64,000 nucleotides of DNA, taken from assembly GCA_027605045.1 (NCBI GenBank), contig JAQFWX010000007.1, forward strand, positions 496,001-560,000. The letters are read 5' to 3'. Made by a program: the position numbers and the translations under genes. Source of the DNA: Phallus indusiatus (taxonomy: Eukaryota; Basidiomycota; Agaricomycetes; Phallales; Phallaceae). Below the pieces are notes generated by a model. It saw nothing but the letters and a program-made list of their open reading frames with translations, made no database searches and was not told the origin of the DNA. Shown here piece after piece: positions 42,922 to 54,644 of this stretch (position 1 is its first letter; each line of letters starts with the position of its first letter).

Positions 42922-43487
42922 ATGTCTCTCTTATTCTATAACGATCAATTTTTCGACGAATTCGATAAACTCTTCAACCAAGCTTTCGACGCTCGTATTG
43001 GGAACGATGCCGCCTCCAACAATGGTCCAAATCCAAGACAGAAGGCTGTTTTTAGACCGAGGTAAGCTTTTTTCTTCATGCGAACAAATATACGTTCTGA
43101 CGTTTGCGATATAGAATGGACATTCATGAGTCCAAAGAACATAATGAATTAACGGCTACTTTCGAATTACCTGGGATAAAGAAAGAAGATGTGTCTATTG
43201 ACATACAATCAAATCGTCTTACCATCTCAGGGCATAACAGTATGTCCAAAGACCTCGAGAAGGACGGCTATAATGTTCGTGAGAGACGTTATGGTAGTTT
43301 TTCCAGGACAATACCACTTCCTCAAGGAATAAAGGTATGTTCGTGTCTTGCGTTAGTCTTGACTCTATCACTAAAATATGCAACGTAGCCTGAAGACATT
43401 AAAGCGACTATGGCTGACGGTGTTCTTATGATTAAACTCCCGCGAAATGCGCCTGAACAGGCTCCAAAGAAAATAACTATTAATTAG
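42922..43487 (+). CDS. Small heat-shock protein HSP20 (alpha-crystallin family)
   Basis: Three exons, 42922-43061, 43115-43334 and 43389-43487, 152 residues, the usual size for a fungal HSP16-20. The N-terminus MSLLFYNDQFFDEFDKLFNQ is the typical start of basidiomycete members. The alpha-crystallin domain covers about residues 48-135: IHESKEHNELTATFELPGI, KKEDVSIDIQ, NRLTISG, ERRYGSFSRTIPLP and the closing ADGVLMIKLP. The C-terminus has an ITIN tail instead of a plain I-x-I. It is an ATP-independent chaperone that holds unfolding proteins as large oligomers in the cytosol. Two perfect heat-shock elements and a TATA box lie upstream, so heat induction is likely. It starts the duplicated block. 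Confidence 0.95.
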
Positions 43488-44134
43488 CTTTCGAAGTGCT
43501 TATACCTAATAAGTAGATATGTATTAGTTAAATATACCTAATTTGTTTCCCAATTCTATCCTCATACTGGTACGATCAGACTTGCATAGACCATTAACAG
43601 GATCTGCTTGGGAAATCATTTGTTTAAATGTTATTGATTCTGATCGTGCTCTTCAAGTTTGAAGACGAGCACATCTCCACATTCGACTCGTTAGGCGACA
43701 TTATCATTATATCTTGGGTAAAAAGTGATCGGAAGACATCCTTTTCAGAGTCGGGCAATGCTGACCAGCTGCGTCACCACAAAATCACCACAGGAGTTGG
43801 TTGACGTCGCGACGAGGCCTTGAAGACGAGGCAGTTGGCGCTGAGTCAGCGGGCGCTCTCTTCTCTTCAGCGGTGCTCGTTCGGAGTGGTTCCAGAACTT
43901 CCAGTGTCCACTCTCACGCAACTTAAAAATATTCATTCTCTTTTTAGCTGTTCGCTAGTCACTGTTCAGGCTGCATCAACAAGGTCCCAAACGCAGATGA
44001 GATGAGCTTCTTGTTCGGATTAGAAGCGAGATGATACCGTGGTACCAGTCAAAAGTTAAACAAATTTCAACAAAATGCACCAACCTCAGGCTTGTCTTCA
44101 TACCTCGACCTTCACTTAACATACTTGGAGCTAC
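43488..44134. other. Spacer between HSP20 and the MFS gene
   Basis: No coding signal. Part of the duplicated block; much of 43270-43600 is absent from the second copy. Confidence 0.5.
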
Positions 44135-46752
44135 ATGTCTGTAAGTAGCAACGTGTCATGTTTCAAACAAATGATTTACACCTCGAAAAAAACTTGTAGA
44201 CCAACAATACAGTCGTGGACGACGTTCCTGTTTCGCAATCTTCGCTTTCGGGAGACGATGAACCCACGTTTTTTTCCCGACAGACAATGTTGGACTCAGA
44301 TTCACAGTTAGAGATGGAAGAGCTCATTGAAAAGGCTGAACTTGCCAATTGTTACTTCTTTAAAAGACCAGCCCCATGGTGGTATGTACTTTCAGCTGAC
44401 TATTAAACTTCTCGATTCACTTGTGATTAGGTCATGGATTTTGATTTTCATAACGGGCATTGCTGTAGCAGCTACGGCGGTTTATCGTCGTGATCTCTTT
44501 ACTGAGATTGTCTGTGAAGAGTTACGCCCTCAATTGTCCAGCAAATCATTGGTATGGTTTTTTGAACTCGAGACGTCTATCCGCTATTCCAAGTGGTGGA
44601 CAACACCAGTTATGCGGTCTAGGCTTTGTTATGGAGATGAAGAGGTGAGAAAAACGGTTGATGGACTAATCTTAGGTACAGTTCTTCATCATATTTATGT
44701 CACGTTTGTACTGACTTTCGGAAGCAATCGATATCACCCTGGGCGTTTTCTCATGTCTTACGGTCGGTTACTGGATGCAGGTATGATCGAATATCGGCAT
44801 TTCTTAGTTTGACCGTCGGATTGAGATCTACTAGTTATCAGATCGTTACGGTCGCGTGAAGATTTTACCCGTGGCGGTATTCGGCCTTCTCGCCAAGTAA
44901 ATAAACTATTTCTTGCTAAGCAGATGAATACTCAATACCACCTGAAGCCATGTCATTATGTTTGTGACATCGGTCATTCCGGACAAACTACCTGGAGGGT
45001 TCCGCTTTTTCCTCTTTGGGCAGATGATTGAAGGTATTCTCGGCGGGCGTATCGTATTATCTTCAATTTTGTTGGCCTATATTACCGATACGTCGCAGCC
45101 CGATTTGCGGTAGGCTAAGGTCCGGTTTACTTTCCCAACGTATCCTTATTACGTTTCTTAAGGACCTTGAATCTTGTTATTGCAACCGGACTGGACATGA
45201 TGGGTAATGTACGTTTTATATTTTTGCCTAACTAACTCTATAGTCTTTCAACTGTTTTTCTAGTCATTAGGACCGTCATTCAGCACCTATCTCCACACAC
45301 AGTCTTATAACCTTCTGACCGTTTACTACTATGTCATCGCCTTCTACGTCTTTCTCATATTGGTCACCGTGTTCCTTGTTCCAGAGTCAATCAGCAAGTT
45401 TAAACTAATACGGGGGAGGAAAATTTACACATCAATGCGCAAGCCCAACCTCGACGAGACTTACTCTAAGTCTCCCAATTTGTCTATTGCGGGTAGACTG
45501 AGAGCACAGTTTGGTAACTATATACGGCTGTTAATTTTTCCGTTTCAAGCTTTGGCAGTTTTCCTACCGCATCTACCTCGAGATGAAAAGACGGGAGCTG
45601 CATTAGATGAACCTTGGGATTGGAACTTGTCTCTTGTAGGCTGTGCACTTTTTCTGAGGTCTGTTGCTGGGGTAAGTCAATATCATGACAGAAAATCCTT
45701 GCACTTTTTGATTTGATACCCTGGATTTAGAGCGATGGCAGATATTTGATTCGGTACCTTGAACAAGTACTAGTATGGCATTCCCAAGGAGGTGTAAGCC
45801 ATTTAGTGATATCCTAGTCACTCCGCAGCCAATTCTTCAAACAGCTTAGTTTCTGGTTTCGTTACATTCACGTGATCCGCGCTGCATTGCTTGTCATTGT
45901 TTTCCTTGGTACGTCCTCGTAATTGAGTATAAACTCTTGCGCTAATGACTAGTCGTTAGCCTTCATTCACTGCCTGAGAAAAAAAACTGTAATCAAAAGT
46001 CAACATCCTGATTCCTCCCAGGTCGATTCTGAACTTTCTCCCGATCTCCTGGATAGTTTACTGAAAATAGACTACATCATTGCCCTTGTGTCCATGATTG
46101 TGTTGGAATTACGATATAATCACTAGTTAGATAGTAGATAACACGCGTCACGACGCGTAACATGTAACCTGGGGCGCCGGGCAAAAGACTGACGTCTTTT
46201 GACCGTTGCATCCCAGGTATGTAAACTACAGCAATTAATATGACGTCTTTTGGCCGTTGCATCCCAGTGCACGTTCAACAGATTGTTCTCGTCGTATCAA
46301 TGTTCTCCATAACTGTTGTTCAAGATTCAACAGGATGGTATAGTATCATCATGTTTAGATCACTTTCTATGGGGTGTGAAGCGGCGTTGAGAAGTCTGGC
46401 GTTATCATTGTATACTCGTCAAATCGGACACGACACTGAGAGCGGGAAACTTTTGGGTGCGTTGGGCGTTTTGGGTTGGATCGGGTCTGTATTCAATTTA
46501 AATCTCTTTGCATGTTTTTTTTTCTGAACAGGCTTTCAGTGGTAATGTGATTGGACCTGCAATATTTGAGCCTCTTTATAATCGTACCGCCACATACTTT
46601 CCACAGGTTCGTCTTTTTCTGTTTTGAGTTAGATCGTCTTTCTTTCTCGTGTCAATTTCTAGGCCATGATGCTCTTTACGGGTGTTTTGGGAATCGTTAC
46701 CATAGTGGTTATTTTACCTATCAGGATCACTTCTAGGAAAATCGAGATTTAG
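44135..46752 (+). CDS. Major facilitator superfamily transporter, 14 exons
   Basis: Exons 44135-44140, 44200-44381, 44431-44675, 44725-44780, 44835-44896, 44948-45109, 45163-45208, 45264-45671, 45731-45793, 45845-45908, 45960-46099, 46282-46488, 46532-46606 and 46663-46752, 601 residues. The hallmark loop between helices 2 and 3 is LSDRYGRVK (164-172). An acidic cytosolic N-terminus of about 60 residues precedes helix 1 (SWILIFITGIAVAATAVY). A long central loop (about 270-345) separates the two six-helix halves. The family is the fungal tetracycline-resistance-like MFS group; the substrate cannot be read. The first coding exon is only 6 nt (Met-Ser). Intron 11 is 182 bp, far longer than the rest, and holds a repeat. 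A 45-nt in-frame stretch at 44552-44596 could be an extra intron. Confidence 0.85.
46190..46267 (+). repeat. 27-bp direct repeat pair inside MFS intron 11
   Basis: 46190-46216 and 46241-46267 are identical at 26 of 27 bases (both start TGACGTCTTTTG and end GTTGCATCCCAG), with a 24-bp spacer. Just upstream are an 8-bp hairpin, CAAAAGAC..GTCTTTTG with a 4-base loop at 46182-46201, and the palindrome ACGCGTC..GACGCGT. The host intron is about three times the usual length. Confidence 0.75.
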
Positions 46753-47282
46753 CGAGAAGAGTTCGCTTAGTATATTCTTATGTGCTGCTCAGAACTATAA
46801 AGGTTGGGTTCCGTTCGTGTTGTCAGCGTTTGTTTGCCTCTATTTTTACTTCAACGACTTCTTGTACCCGTCCATTCTTTTTTTGCCTTTCATTTCTACT
46901 TCTTTCCTTTATTTATGTCCCCTTTTGAGGTACACGGCTATTTTATTATTACTTGGTACCCATATGATTTCGAAAAATGACTTGAAATTAGTAGTCTATA
47001 CTCCCTATTCTACTTTTGTGTCCTTCGGTCGAGTCATATTTCAAATTTGTATCCCAGTGCCCGTTCTTTTCATCTCTCAGTGAATTTGGCTCGAGATATA
47101 CATCGGCGAACGGGGAGCATCGACCTTCATATAGATTTTTCTGTAAAAAAAGGACAATGTAGATGCTGACGCGATGTTTAGTAGGCGCTAACGCGGTGTG
47201 ACTTACGCGTTACACTCACCCTTGTCCTCGAGTCAATGCCTATCTTCTGATGGCAAAAGCCTAAATTTACGAAGTATACTCA
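46753..47282. other. Intergenic between MFS and RAD9
   Basis: Mostly T-rich on the plus strand; no gene. Absent from the duplicate copy. Confidence 0.5.
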
Positions 47283-49171
47283 ATGCCATTCCAAGCCACA
47301 CTCAACGCGCAGTCCTTGAAAGGTATTGACTATGTTTTCTTTTGTTCATGTTCATTTACACCAAATATTCGCCCAGTCTTCACAAAATGCCTTGCTTGTC
47401 TGGCGCGTTATGGCGACGACATCGTTTTCCAAGCGGATCTTACCTCGGTCTCTTTAAGTAGCACAAACTCTTCCAAATCCGCGTTCGGTCAAATCAAGTT
47501 CAATACCGTTTTCTTCGAAAAATACCATGCTCGGCCAAGTCAGCCACCGGGTTCAACATTCAGTACGCCGCCCAGCCAGCAAGATCCAATTTTAGGCCAA
47601 CTGGTAGTCAAAGTATGTATGTTACACTATCATCTTCGTCACCAACACTAATACAATGTCTCACATTTAGTCACTTCTATCCATTCTGAGGCACAAAACC
47701 ATTGACAAGATAATTGAGCGCTGTCGTTTGTCGATACCTGATCCGGGTCGTGAAACTGAAGATAGCGAATCTGATGAAGAAAAAGATAGTCTGGAGCTCA
47801 AGCTAATTGTTCGTCTGTACTGCAAGCACGGTATGTAATTCCTGTTCCTTTTTTTGCTCCGTTGTAGCGAGCTACCCGTATATTCTGGTTCCCAGGGATC
47901 GTAAAGACGCATAAGCTCGCTTTATTGACGCCAACGAATGCTTTTGCCCCACGCATCACATCCATGCCTTCAGAATCGCGTGTTGTTATTGGTCCTCGGG
48001 CTCTCAAAGATGTCCTCGAGCACTTTTCTCATACGAAAGGTCCAAAACACGATCCTCAGCTACTTTGGACATTTGGTCTCAATGACGTAAAAGTCAAGAC
48101 TCATCAATTTATAACTGATGGGAAAGGTGAGAGCATTGAGCTGGACTTCGTTTATGATAGTTCGCTGTACATTGTTACTAGGTGGCAAGAGTCAGCATCT
48201 GTCGACGGAGATCTCTATCAACGCAGATGAGTTTGATATGTACCAGATTCACGATCCTCCTTCTGGAATTGGTTTTCATTTAAGAGAGTTCAATGCAAGT
48301 CATCTTCGTGCCTTTTGTCTGTCTTGTGCTGAGTAGTATCACGTTGCAGGCTACTATAGCTCTCGCCGAAGCACTCTCGACGGCGCTTATTATACGGTTC
48401 ACAGAGCCTACGGAACCTGTTTTCATAGAGCTTGAATCAGATGCTACAGACTACGAATTTCTTTTTATCATCTCGACAACTAATAACACCTATGACAATA
48501 TTCCTGGCAGTCACAACAACCTCAAAAAGCGCCAGCGCATGGCTGAACAAACCGACGCGGGAGACGCTGAGATGGAACATTCAGAAGATGGTAACTCTTC
48601 ACGGGCACACAAAAGACGGCCAAATCCAGTTGTCGGTCCTTCTCGTCCACTTTCTCCCGCTAACACCACCCGAGAAGGGACCTCTGTCCTAAGATCGTCT
48701 AGTGTCTACAAAGAAGCGAGTCCCAACTCGAATGAAAGCGATACACGACAAGGCTCTGTCGATCAACAGACACAATCTATCTCCAGAAATGCATCATTAT
48801 TCCTTCCGGGGGCTTCACAGGGATCTGATCGTGAGATATTTAATCATGGTGCTTCGAGAGTGGAGCACCTTGCGTACGAAGACTTTGAGGCTATGATGGA
48901 TGCCGAGGGTACCGAAGTTGGTATGAGCACGAAAGTTGAGATCATGCCTGTAGGTCAACGACATGGTCAAAATGTTGGTGGGACGGACCCGGAAGAGGAT
49001 AGTCATATGGAAGAGGTTGCCGAAAGTTTTCCGGCAACGCAACCTTCAACAGCCGATTCTGGTCGCTACAAGGTGAGTAATTGGCTGACACCAGTGCTGT
49101 TTATAGTTTTCTCATCAACAATACTAATTCCTTGTTGGTTGTTAGCCATTTCAGCCTTTATTCGACGATTG
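47283..49171 (+). CDS. rad9: Checkpoint clamp protein Rad9 (9-1-1 complex)
   Basis: Seven exons: 47283-47322, 47377-47612, 47671-47830, 47896-48126, 48182-48294, 48350-49072 and 49145-49171, 509 residues. The N-terminal 280 residues are the PCNA-like Rad9 fold: LNAQSLK, CLACLARYGDDI, STNSSKSAFGQIKF, KSLLSILRHKTIDKIIERC, TEISINADEFDMYQ and FHLREFNATIALAEALS. The tail of about 230 residues is Ser/Asp-rich and disordered, as in Rad9, and ends PFQPLFDD. Rad9 forms a ring with Rad1 and Hus1 that is loaded on damaged DNA and activates the checkpoint kinase through its phosphorylated tail. Intron 5 (48295-48349) starts GCAAGT, so it is a GC-AG intron; no GT donor keeps the family motif. A broken partial copy lies at 63322-64000. 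Confidence 0.92.
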
Positions 49172-50023
49172 ATCTTCGAAGGTTTCATGTTCTCGTCCAG
49201 TGGACGTCTGTTGAATGTATGTATATGGAAACGTATTTTAGTAACTACGTAAACGCTACAGCTGAAATTCAATTAATCTCATTCGCGAAGAGCGGGTAAT
49301 GTGAAAGCAATGTTCAAAAATATTTCAAACAAAGTTATTATGTTCATCTTGCTATTTCCGCCTACTAAGGCTTGTTCGGTTGCCATTGACATAGAAGGAA
49401 TTACGGAAGGCAGAGGCATTCAAAGTCATGTAAAGTCAGTCCATCACCTATAATTTCAAAATAACATTGTGCCTTATGGATACTGTTTCTAGAGGGAACG
49501 TTCCTTAATTTAGCACAGCATACTGATTCAAGTCTGCGTCGCTTCTTTATGTTATTCGCATTGCAAAGTCGCTGTTCGGCCAAAAGTTTGGGATTTCTGA
49601 AGCCGATTTGTGCGAACCCTGACACAGTTATTTTATTTTTTTAGAGTCACAACCGGAACAATGATGGCCCGACGGCAGATTTAGCCTGCCTCGACATATG
49701 TCAAGCCAAGTATATGCAGAAGAGCGCATTTTTATCTCCTCCGATTTCTTCTCAATTCAAAGGTGAATTATCTTCGCATTATCAGAATTCCCTTTCAACT
49801 TATTGTGTATATTTTCGAACAGCGTACGTCAATCCCATGTCCTAGATCTGTCAACTTGACATGTAACCTTTACGTGATCACAAACCATAGGAACATGCGT
49901 CTCGTAATATTTCAAAACAAAAAATATGTATAAAAGACGAACAATTTTACAGCAGAAAGTCAGATCCAAAGTTAAATCACCCCAGCGGATTACTAGCTTT
50001 TCTGAAATCACATAATTCCAACA
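49172..50023. other. Intergenic before unknown-family copy C
   Basis: No gene recognised; ends in the copy C promoter. Confidence 0.5.
49929..49935 (+). promoter_or_regulatory. TATA box of unknown-family copy C
   Basis: TATAAAA 89-95 bp before the ATG at 50024, matching motif and distance in copy A. Confidence 0.55.
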
Positions 50024-50828
50024 ATGACCGTCTTCCAAGCATATTGCAGCAGCGTCAGTCACATTCAACTTCTTCTCGCTCATAAACAATCCCTCTGACG
50101 TTCTCCTCCAGATCGAAGATGATGGCACCTGGCGTTTTGTGCTCACCTTCCCTGATTCCAGCGTCGCCGATGAATGGTGGCGTGCTATCTCAGATACGGC
50201 TTCAATTGCCTCGTTGTTTACGCGTAACAACCCTCAATCATACACGCACTCCCCGAGTTTGCTCAATGTGTACAACTTCTTTGTTGACGCTAGAACTCAG
50301 AGTTTTGCGTCAAACTTCAAAGGACGATTCTTCATGACTTTGATTGATGACAAGGGGGGACGAGGTCTTCCTATTGTGCCAAGTTTGAATGTAGCAAACG
50401 CTATCAGTGGAAACTGGTACTACGGGTGTTTATTATCTAAGTGTTGGGACTCTTTCTAATACTTGGAATCTAGGTTCTTCATTCGCTCCACTGCTGACCC
50501 CACCCTTTACTGGTACTACAACCAATCCGGCAATCAATACAACAATATCACCATCTCTCACACGGGGCGGACCCGCTTCCGTATCACTGCTGTGCAAGCT
50601 TCCACAGCCGGAAAGGTCCTGATTCGCACTGATCAAATCACTATTGAGATTGAGCGTACGAATCTGTCTGTCAATCTCAACAACTCCGGGGATTTAGTCG
50701 CTGGGAGCAATGCTCACCAGTTCTTGTTTGGGGATTTCAAGAGAAATATTGGATACAATCAAGCTGATGGAGCGTTAAAGAACGTGGAGGACGGAAGCTC
50801 TGGATGGACCTGGGAGCTGGTGGAATAA
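50024..50828 (+). CDS. Unknown two-part family, copy C
   Basis: Exons 50024-50053, 50112-50416 and 50474-50828, 229 residues. Exon lengths (30/305/355 nt) and phases match copies A and B, 31-33 kb away on the other strand. Exon 1 codes MTVFQAYCSS. Exon 2 has TWRFVLTFPDSSVADEWWRAIS and NFKGRFFMTLIDDKGGRG. The Trp of SGNW is split by intron 2. Exon 3 codes FFIRSTADPTLYWYY, SHTGRTRFRITAV, a run of short strands, and a fixed end GWTWELVE. No signal peptide, membrane helix or recognised catalytic motif. The two conserved parts suggest an N-terminal alpha/beta piece and a C-terminal all-beta piece. A carbohydrate-binding or structural role is a guess. All three copies look intact, which argues for selection. 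Confidence 0.82.
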
Positions 50829-51848
50829 ATATGTCAATATTTCGTAGATGGCAATGCGCAAAGTATCAATACCTCAATTTTTTTGAACGATTTGTGTTCC
50901 TTCTTGAGATTTGAATCAATGATTCGCAATTTTCCCAAGTCAAATTTGTCTGAGATAATGAAATTGTCAAAATCTGTGAAGATACAGCGCCAGTTGAACA
51001 ACGGTGCTAAAGCGCTAGCTAAGGGGGACTAGATAAAGGAGAATACTATAGCATCCTTAAGTCAAAGGGCTTGTAAAAGGCTAAAAGGGTACAACCTTTA
51101 GAACAGTCAACCACAGCATTAACGGTTGGCAATAAAGTATAATGAGCATTTCTCAAAAGCGCAGGTGCGGGTCAGTCAAACCAGCTTGAACTTCAATACA
51201 AAGCCCAGCGCTCTTCGAGAGGGATCTGCCATCCACTGAGCAACCACCGACATTATAATCATTTTTTTCTGAGTGGTGTAGATCAGGCGGGTAGCTGACT
51301 GCAATAACACAATTGAACAGCATCAAATATGAATACTATATATCGTATACTCACTGGCACGCAAATACTAGAGACAACAGCTGTCCATCTTGTAATGTGC
51401 AATTGATGACGATTATATAAATACCCAGAAACCTATGCTCAAATGGGAAACGTACTCTGACTTAGGGAGGCATTCAACTCATTCAAAAGAACTTAACGGT
51501 TGATACCGTCCGGAAAATTGGGGTTCTTATCTCAAATGAATATCCACATAGCGACGTTTGAGGCCCAAGAGATTTGAATGTTTCGTCATTCGGATTATTG
51601 AGCGAGGGCTTGTTGAACTGTACACAATGTACTGGATGTTCAGGTACATAATGAACGACGTTATATTTCTTCGTGCTTCCCATAATGTTTATCTTCTTTC
51701 AAATCAACCTCCACGGAACTGTAGACACCCGTTGTGGCATCACAAAAAATACTGTACACGAGCCTGGAAAGGGAAAATTCTGAGACAACCGAAGGGATTC
51801 GGCATTTACACATGAATAATGTAGTCCTAACGATAGACAACAAATTTT
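50829..51848. other. Convergent spacer, no gene recognised
   Basis: Between copy C (+) and DUF6533 gene 1 (-). No splice-supported frame. Confidence 0.5.
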
Positions 51849-53282
51849 TCACGACGTGTTTTCCGTGCTGATATCTTGGCTGCGTCCTGTTCCTTCCTTG
51901 ATAAATTGTACTTCTGTGTAGGATACGGGCAAACTTTTAAGTAATTGCCCTTTTGCCTCGTGGCTTGCAGAGCGTAAATTGATAACTAAGTGGGATGCCT
52001 GGAAGGTCGAGTCAAAATAGGTAAAAGTGTAAAAGAAAAATGCTAATGGCAAGGTTGGGCCTACAGAGATTCCCATGAGTGGATAAGTCCAGCTACATTT
52101 CTTTAATTCAAAATCATTACATAAATAAAGTTACACTTACTAAAGTGCAGTCTCGCCCAATATAGAGTGTAAACCGAATCCAGTTATACTCAACAGGAAA
52201 CAAGCTACGAATATTCTCAACCATACTGTCACTTTGTCCAACATTCACATACCTAGCAAAACAAAGAAAACCCAAACACCATCTCGAATAAAAGTGTGAT
52301 AAACATGGGAAGTTCTACCAAACAATCTCAAGCCGTTTCTTTGAAGATAGATGTGCCGTCCTAGAGCCAGAAGGAAGAGAGTCGCCTGTATACTCAGTAT
52401 AGGCAGCCTGCAGATACATATATTAACATCTAAACATGTAACGGGGACCGAAGATACCTTACCAAATATATGATTCAATATCCGGCGTCTTCAATACTAT
52501 ACAAATAACGGTCGGCAGTTGACGAGAAAATGGGTTCGCGACGCTTTGAACTTTGGGCAACGCTAATACGATCAAACATGCGACAGCCATAAACACAACA
52601 GCTTCCAGGGCACAAAGAGATGTGAGCAGCGTCTTCCTTTTGCCATACAATGCGTGCACTGATGGTTTTCAGTATTATGAACGTTCTGCATAGAATTTGG
52701 TTATAAGATACCGCGGAATATCAATAGCACATCCACGCATGTAGAAATAATCAATCCAAAAACCGCAGACAACCAAAAATTAGCTCTGCAACCAGAATCC
52801 GTGGTGCCCAATATTCCAACATTGAACAAAAGATTCACTCTGATTATATACGGTCAATAGTTAAATTGCATAATAGATGTAAAAGCTTACATTTCCGCCC
52901 CAATGACAAGGAAGCGGATGACTCCAAACAAAACAGTCATGTAAGAGAACTCAAATCTGAAATCTCATTTACGCCAGATGTATTGTCTGAAAGAGACGGC
53001 TTACTTCCAGATGTATATCAACTCAAAGATTAAAGGTATAAATATGACGCAGAATGAGATAAATGAAACAGGAGATACCTCATTGTCTAGATTTAACAGT
53101 AAATCCCAAAAGAAAAGGGCAGAGGAAGCAACTACAAAGCCATGAGCGGAAATAGATACAGCAAAATGATTGTTACCAATGTTGAGATTTAGAATACGAA
53201 TGTTTTCTACTAGGTCAGGAAGAACGGTCGCTGGGATTTCCAGCTTGGAGACCCCGCTGTCTATCACAGTATTAGACATCAT
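51849..53282 (-). CDS. DUF6533 seven-helix membrane protein, gene 1
   Basis: Eight exons in coding order 53282-53079, 53021-53005, 52956-52891, 52839-52712, 52658-52463, 52407-52253, 52204-52141 and 52092-51849, 357 residues. The DUF6533 core is the segment ALFFWDLLLNLDNE, then IYIWK across a 17-nt exon, then a helix with FGVIRFLV. Further helices follow, with a conserved YGKRKT loop and FIRDGVWVFF before the last ones. The C-terminus is polar (about 60 residues). These receptor-like proteins are abundant in Agaricomycetes; no ligand or partner is established. Two ATGs lie in tandem at the start (Met-Met). Paralogues are at 54645-56579 and, broken, at 59900-61182. Confidence 0.85.
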
Positions 53283-54644
53283 GGTAGTTTTAAGATGAGT
53301 AAACGGCTGAACATTATTTCATACAAGCGTCGCTTCTTATCTAATTATTATCCAGTCTCCAATCTAAGACGGCGTCGTACTTGACACGTCATCGTCGTTC
53401 CAATTGCTGTCGGTGTTCATCTATAGAAGAAAATTGCCGAGAGATGATGCGAATTGGCAGAGGTCTACACGTAACCTCACATGCGACGTTCCAAAGAAGA
53501 AAATACTAGCCTCGAGTCTCACACCGCCTCAGTAAAGCCTGAATATCGAATAAGTGTCAATCAAATTCACTTGAGCTGGTTAAAGGTGCGAACCCTAGTC
53601 ACTCGCCTCAGCTGGTGCGCAAGCCAACTAATATCCGGCCTCACTGGCATGCGCCGGTATCCTTGAGCCTAATGAGCGACAAGAACTTCTTTGCATCGCA
53701 ATGTCTGAACTCTGGAGAGACATCTTCGGGGCAAGACTGAGTCAACTTTCTCGATGTCGTTGACACTTTATCGGCACGTGTTATTCAAGCTTGTCATGAT
53801 GAGGTACAAAATTCGTAAAGGGAGTCGACATCTATTGATAAAAATATTTGGTAATATCACGAGCTCTATTGAGCTTGTCCCGGGAACAGTTCGATGTTGC
53901 CAACGAAGCTACCACTAGCTCTCGGCTAACAGATGATATATAAGCCCTCGTGATTTGAATATCTCCGCAGATTGTCCCTTTTCTTGTTTTAGGTTTTTGG
54001 TTTCGGGTTGAGCGCTGAGCTGCGAGATTGTCTCCGTTCCGGTGTAAGTCGACTAGCTTCTGCGTAGGTACTGAAGCGATGTCAGAAAAATAGATAAAAC
54101 TGCGGGTAAAATTCGACCGTATAATATGATCAAAAGATGGGTGATCAAAATACAGATATACTAGGTTCAATAAACGAATTAGAAAACAAAATGAACTGAA
54201 AAAATGAGTTTAAGACAAGAAAGAGAGGGAAACAAGGGATAAGGGAGCTTAGGGAGGATGACGATAGAAGGGGGAATGGACTCCGACGACTCACGAGCGC
54301 TAAACGTTACATAACAATTACGTGTCCTTACATTGGTTTGGGATCGGACCTTCAAGTCGTTGGATAGTATGTATTGGATAGTATATTCCATTGAACAGTT
54401 TAGGTACCAAAAAAAGATTTTTTTCAGTTTAAAACTAACTAACACCAAATAAGACAAAACAGTCGATCGTAGTAATTATTACTTTCTGCAAGGGAGATTG
54501 AAATTTGAATAAATGAGAGGAAAAATGATGCGGTGTTCAGCCGAGGTCTGAAGACACAAATTAAACACGGTACCGGTGCATTCAACATGATGATATATCT
54601 ATTGCCTTCGTCTTCAGTGTACGAAATCGGCTATCATTATTCTA
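53283..54644. other. 1.4-kb spacer, no gene recognised
   Basis: Upstream region of DUF6533 gene 1 and downstream region of DUF6533 gene 2. Open frames here lack ATG/splice support or family motifs. Confidence 0.45.

Larger units (their letters stand above)
42485..48233 (+). repeat. Segmental duplication, intact copy (HSP20-MFS-RAD9)
   Basis: Sequence from about 42485 to 44510 and from about 47545 to 48233 recurs in the same order and orientation at 61695-64000. The 44510-47545 part is missing from the second copy. Here all three genes are intact, so this is probably the parental copy. Confidence 0.8.
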
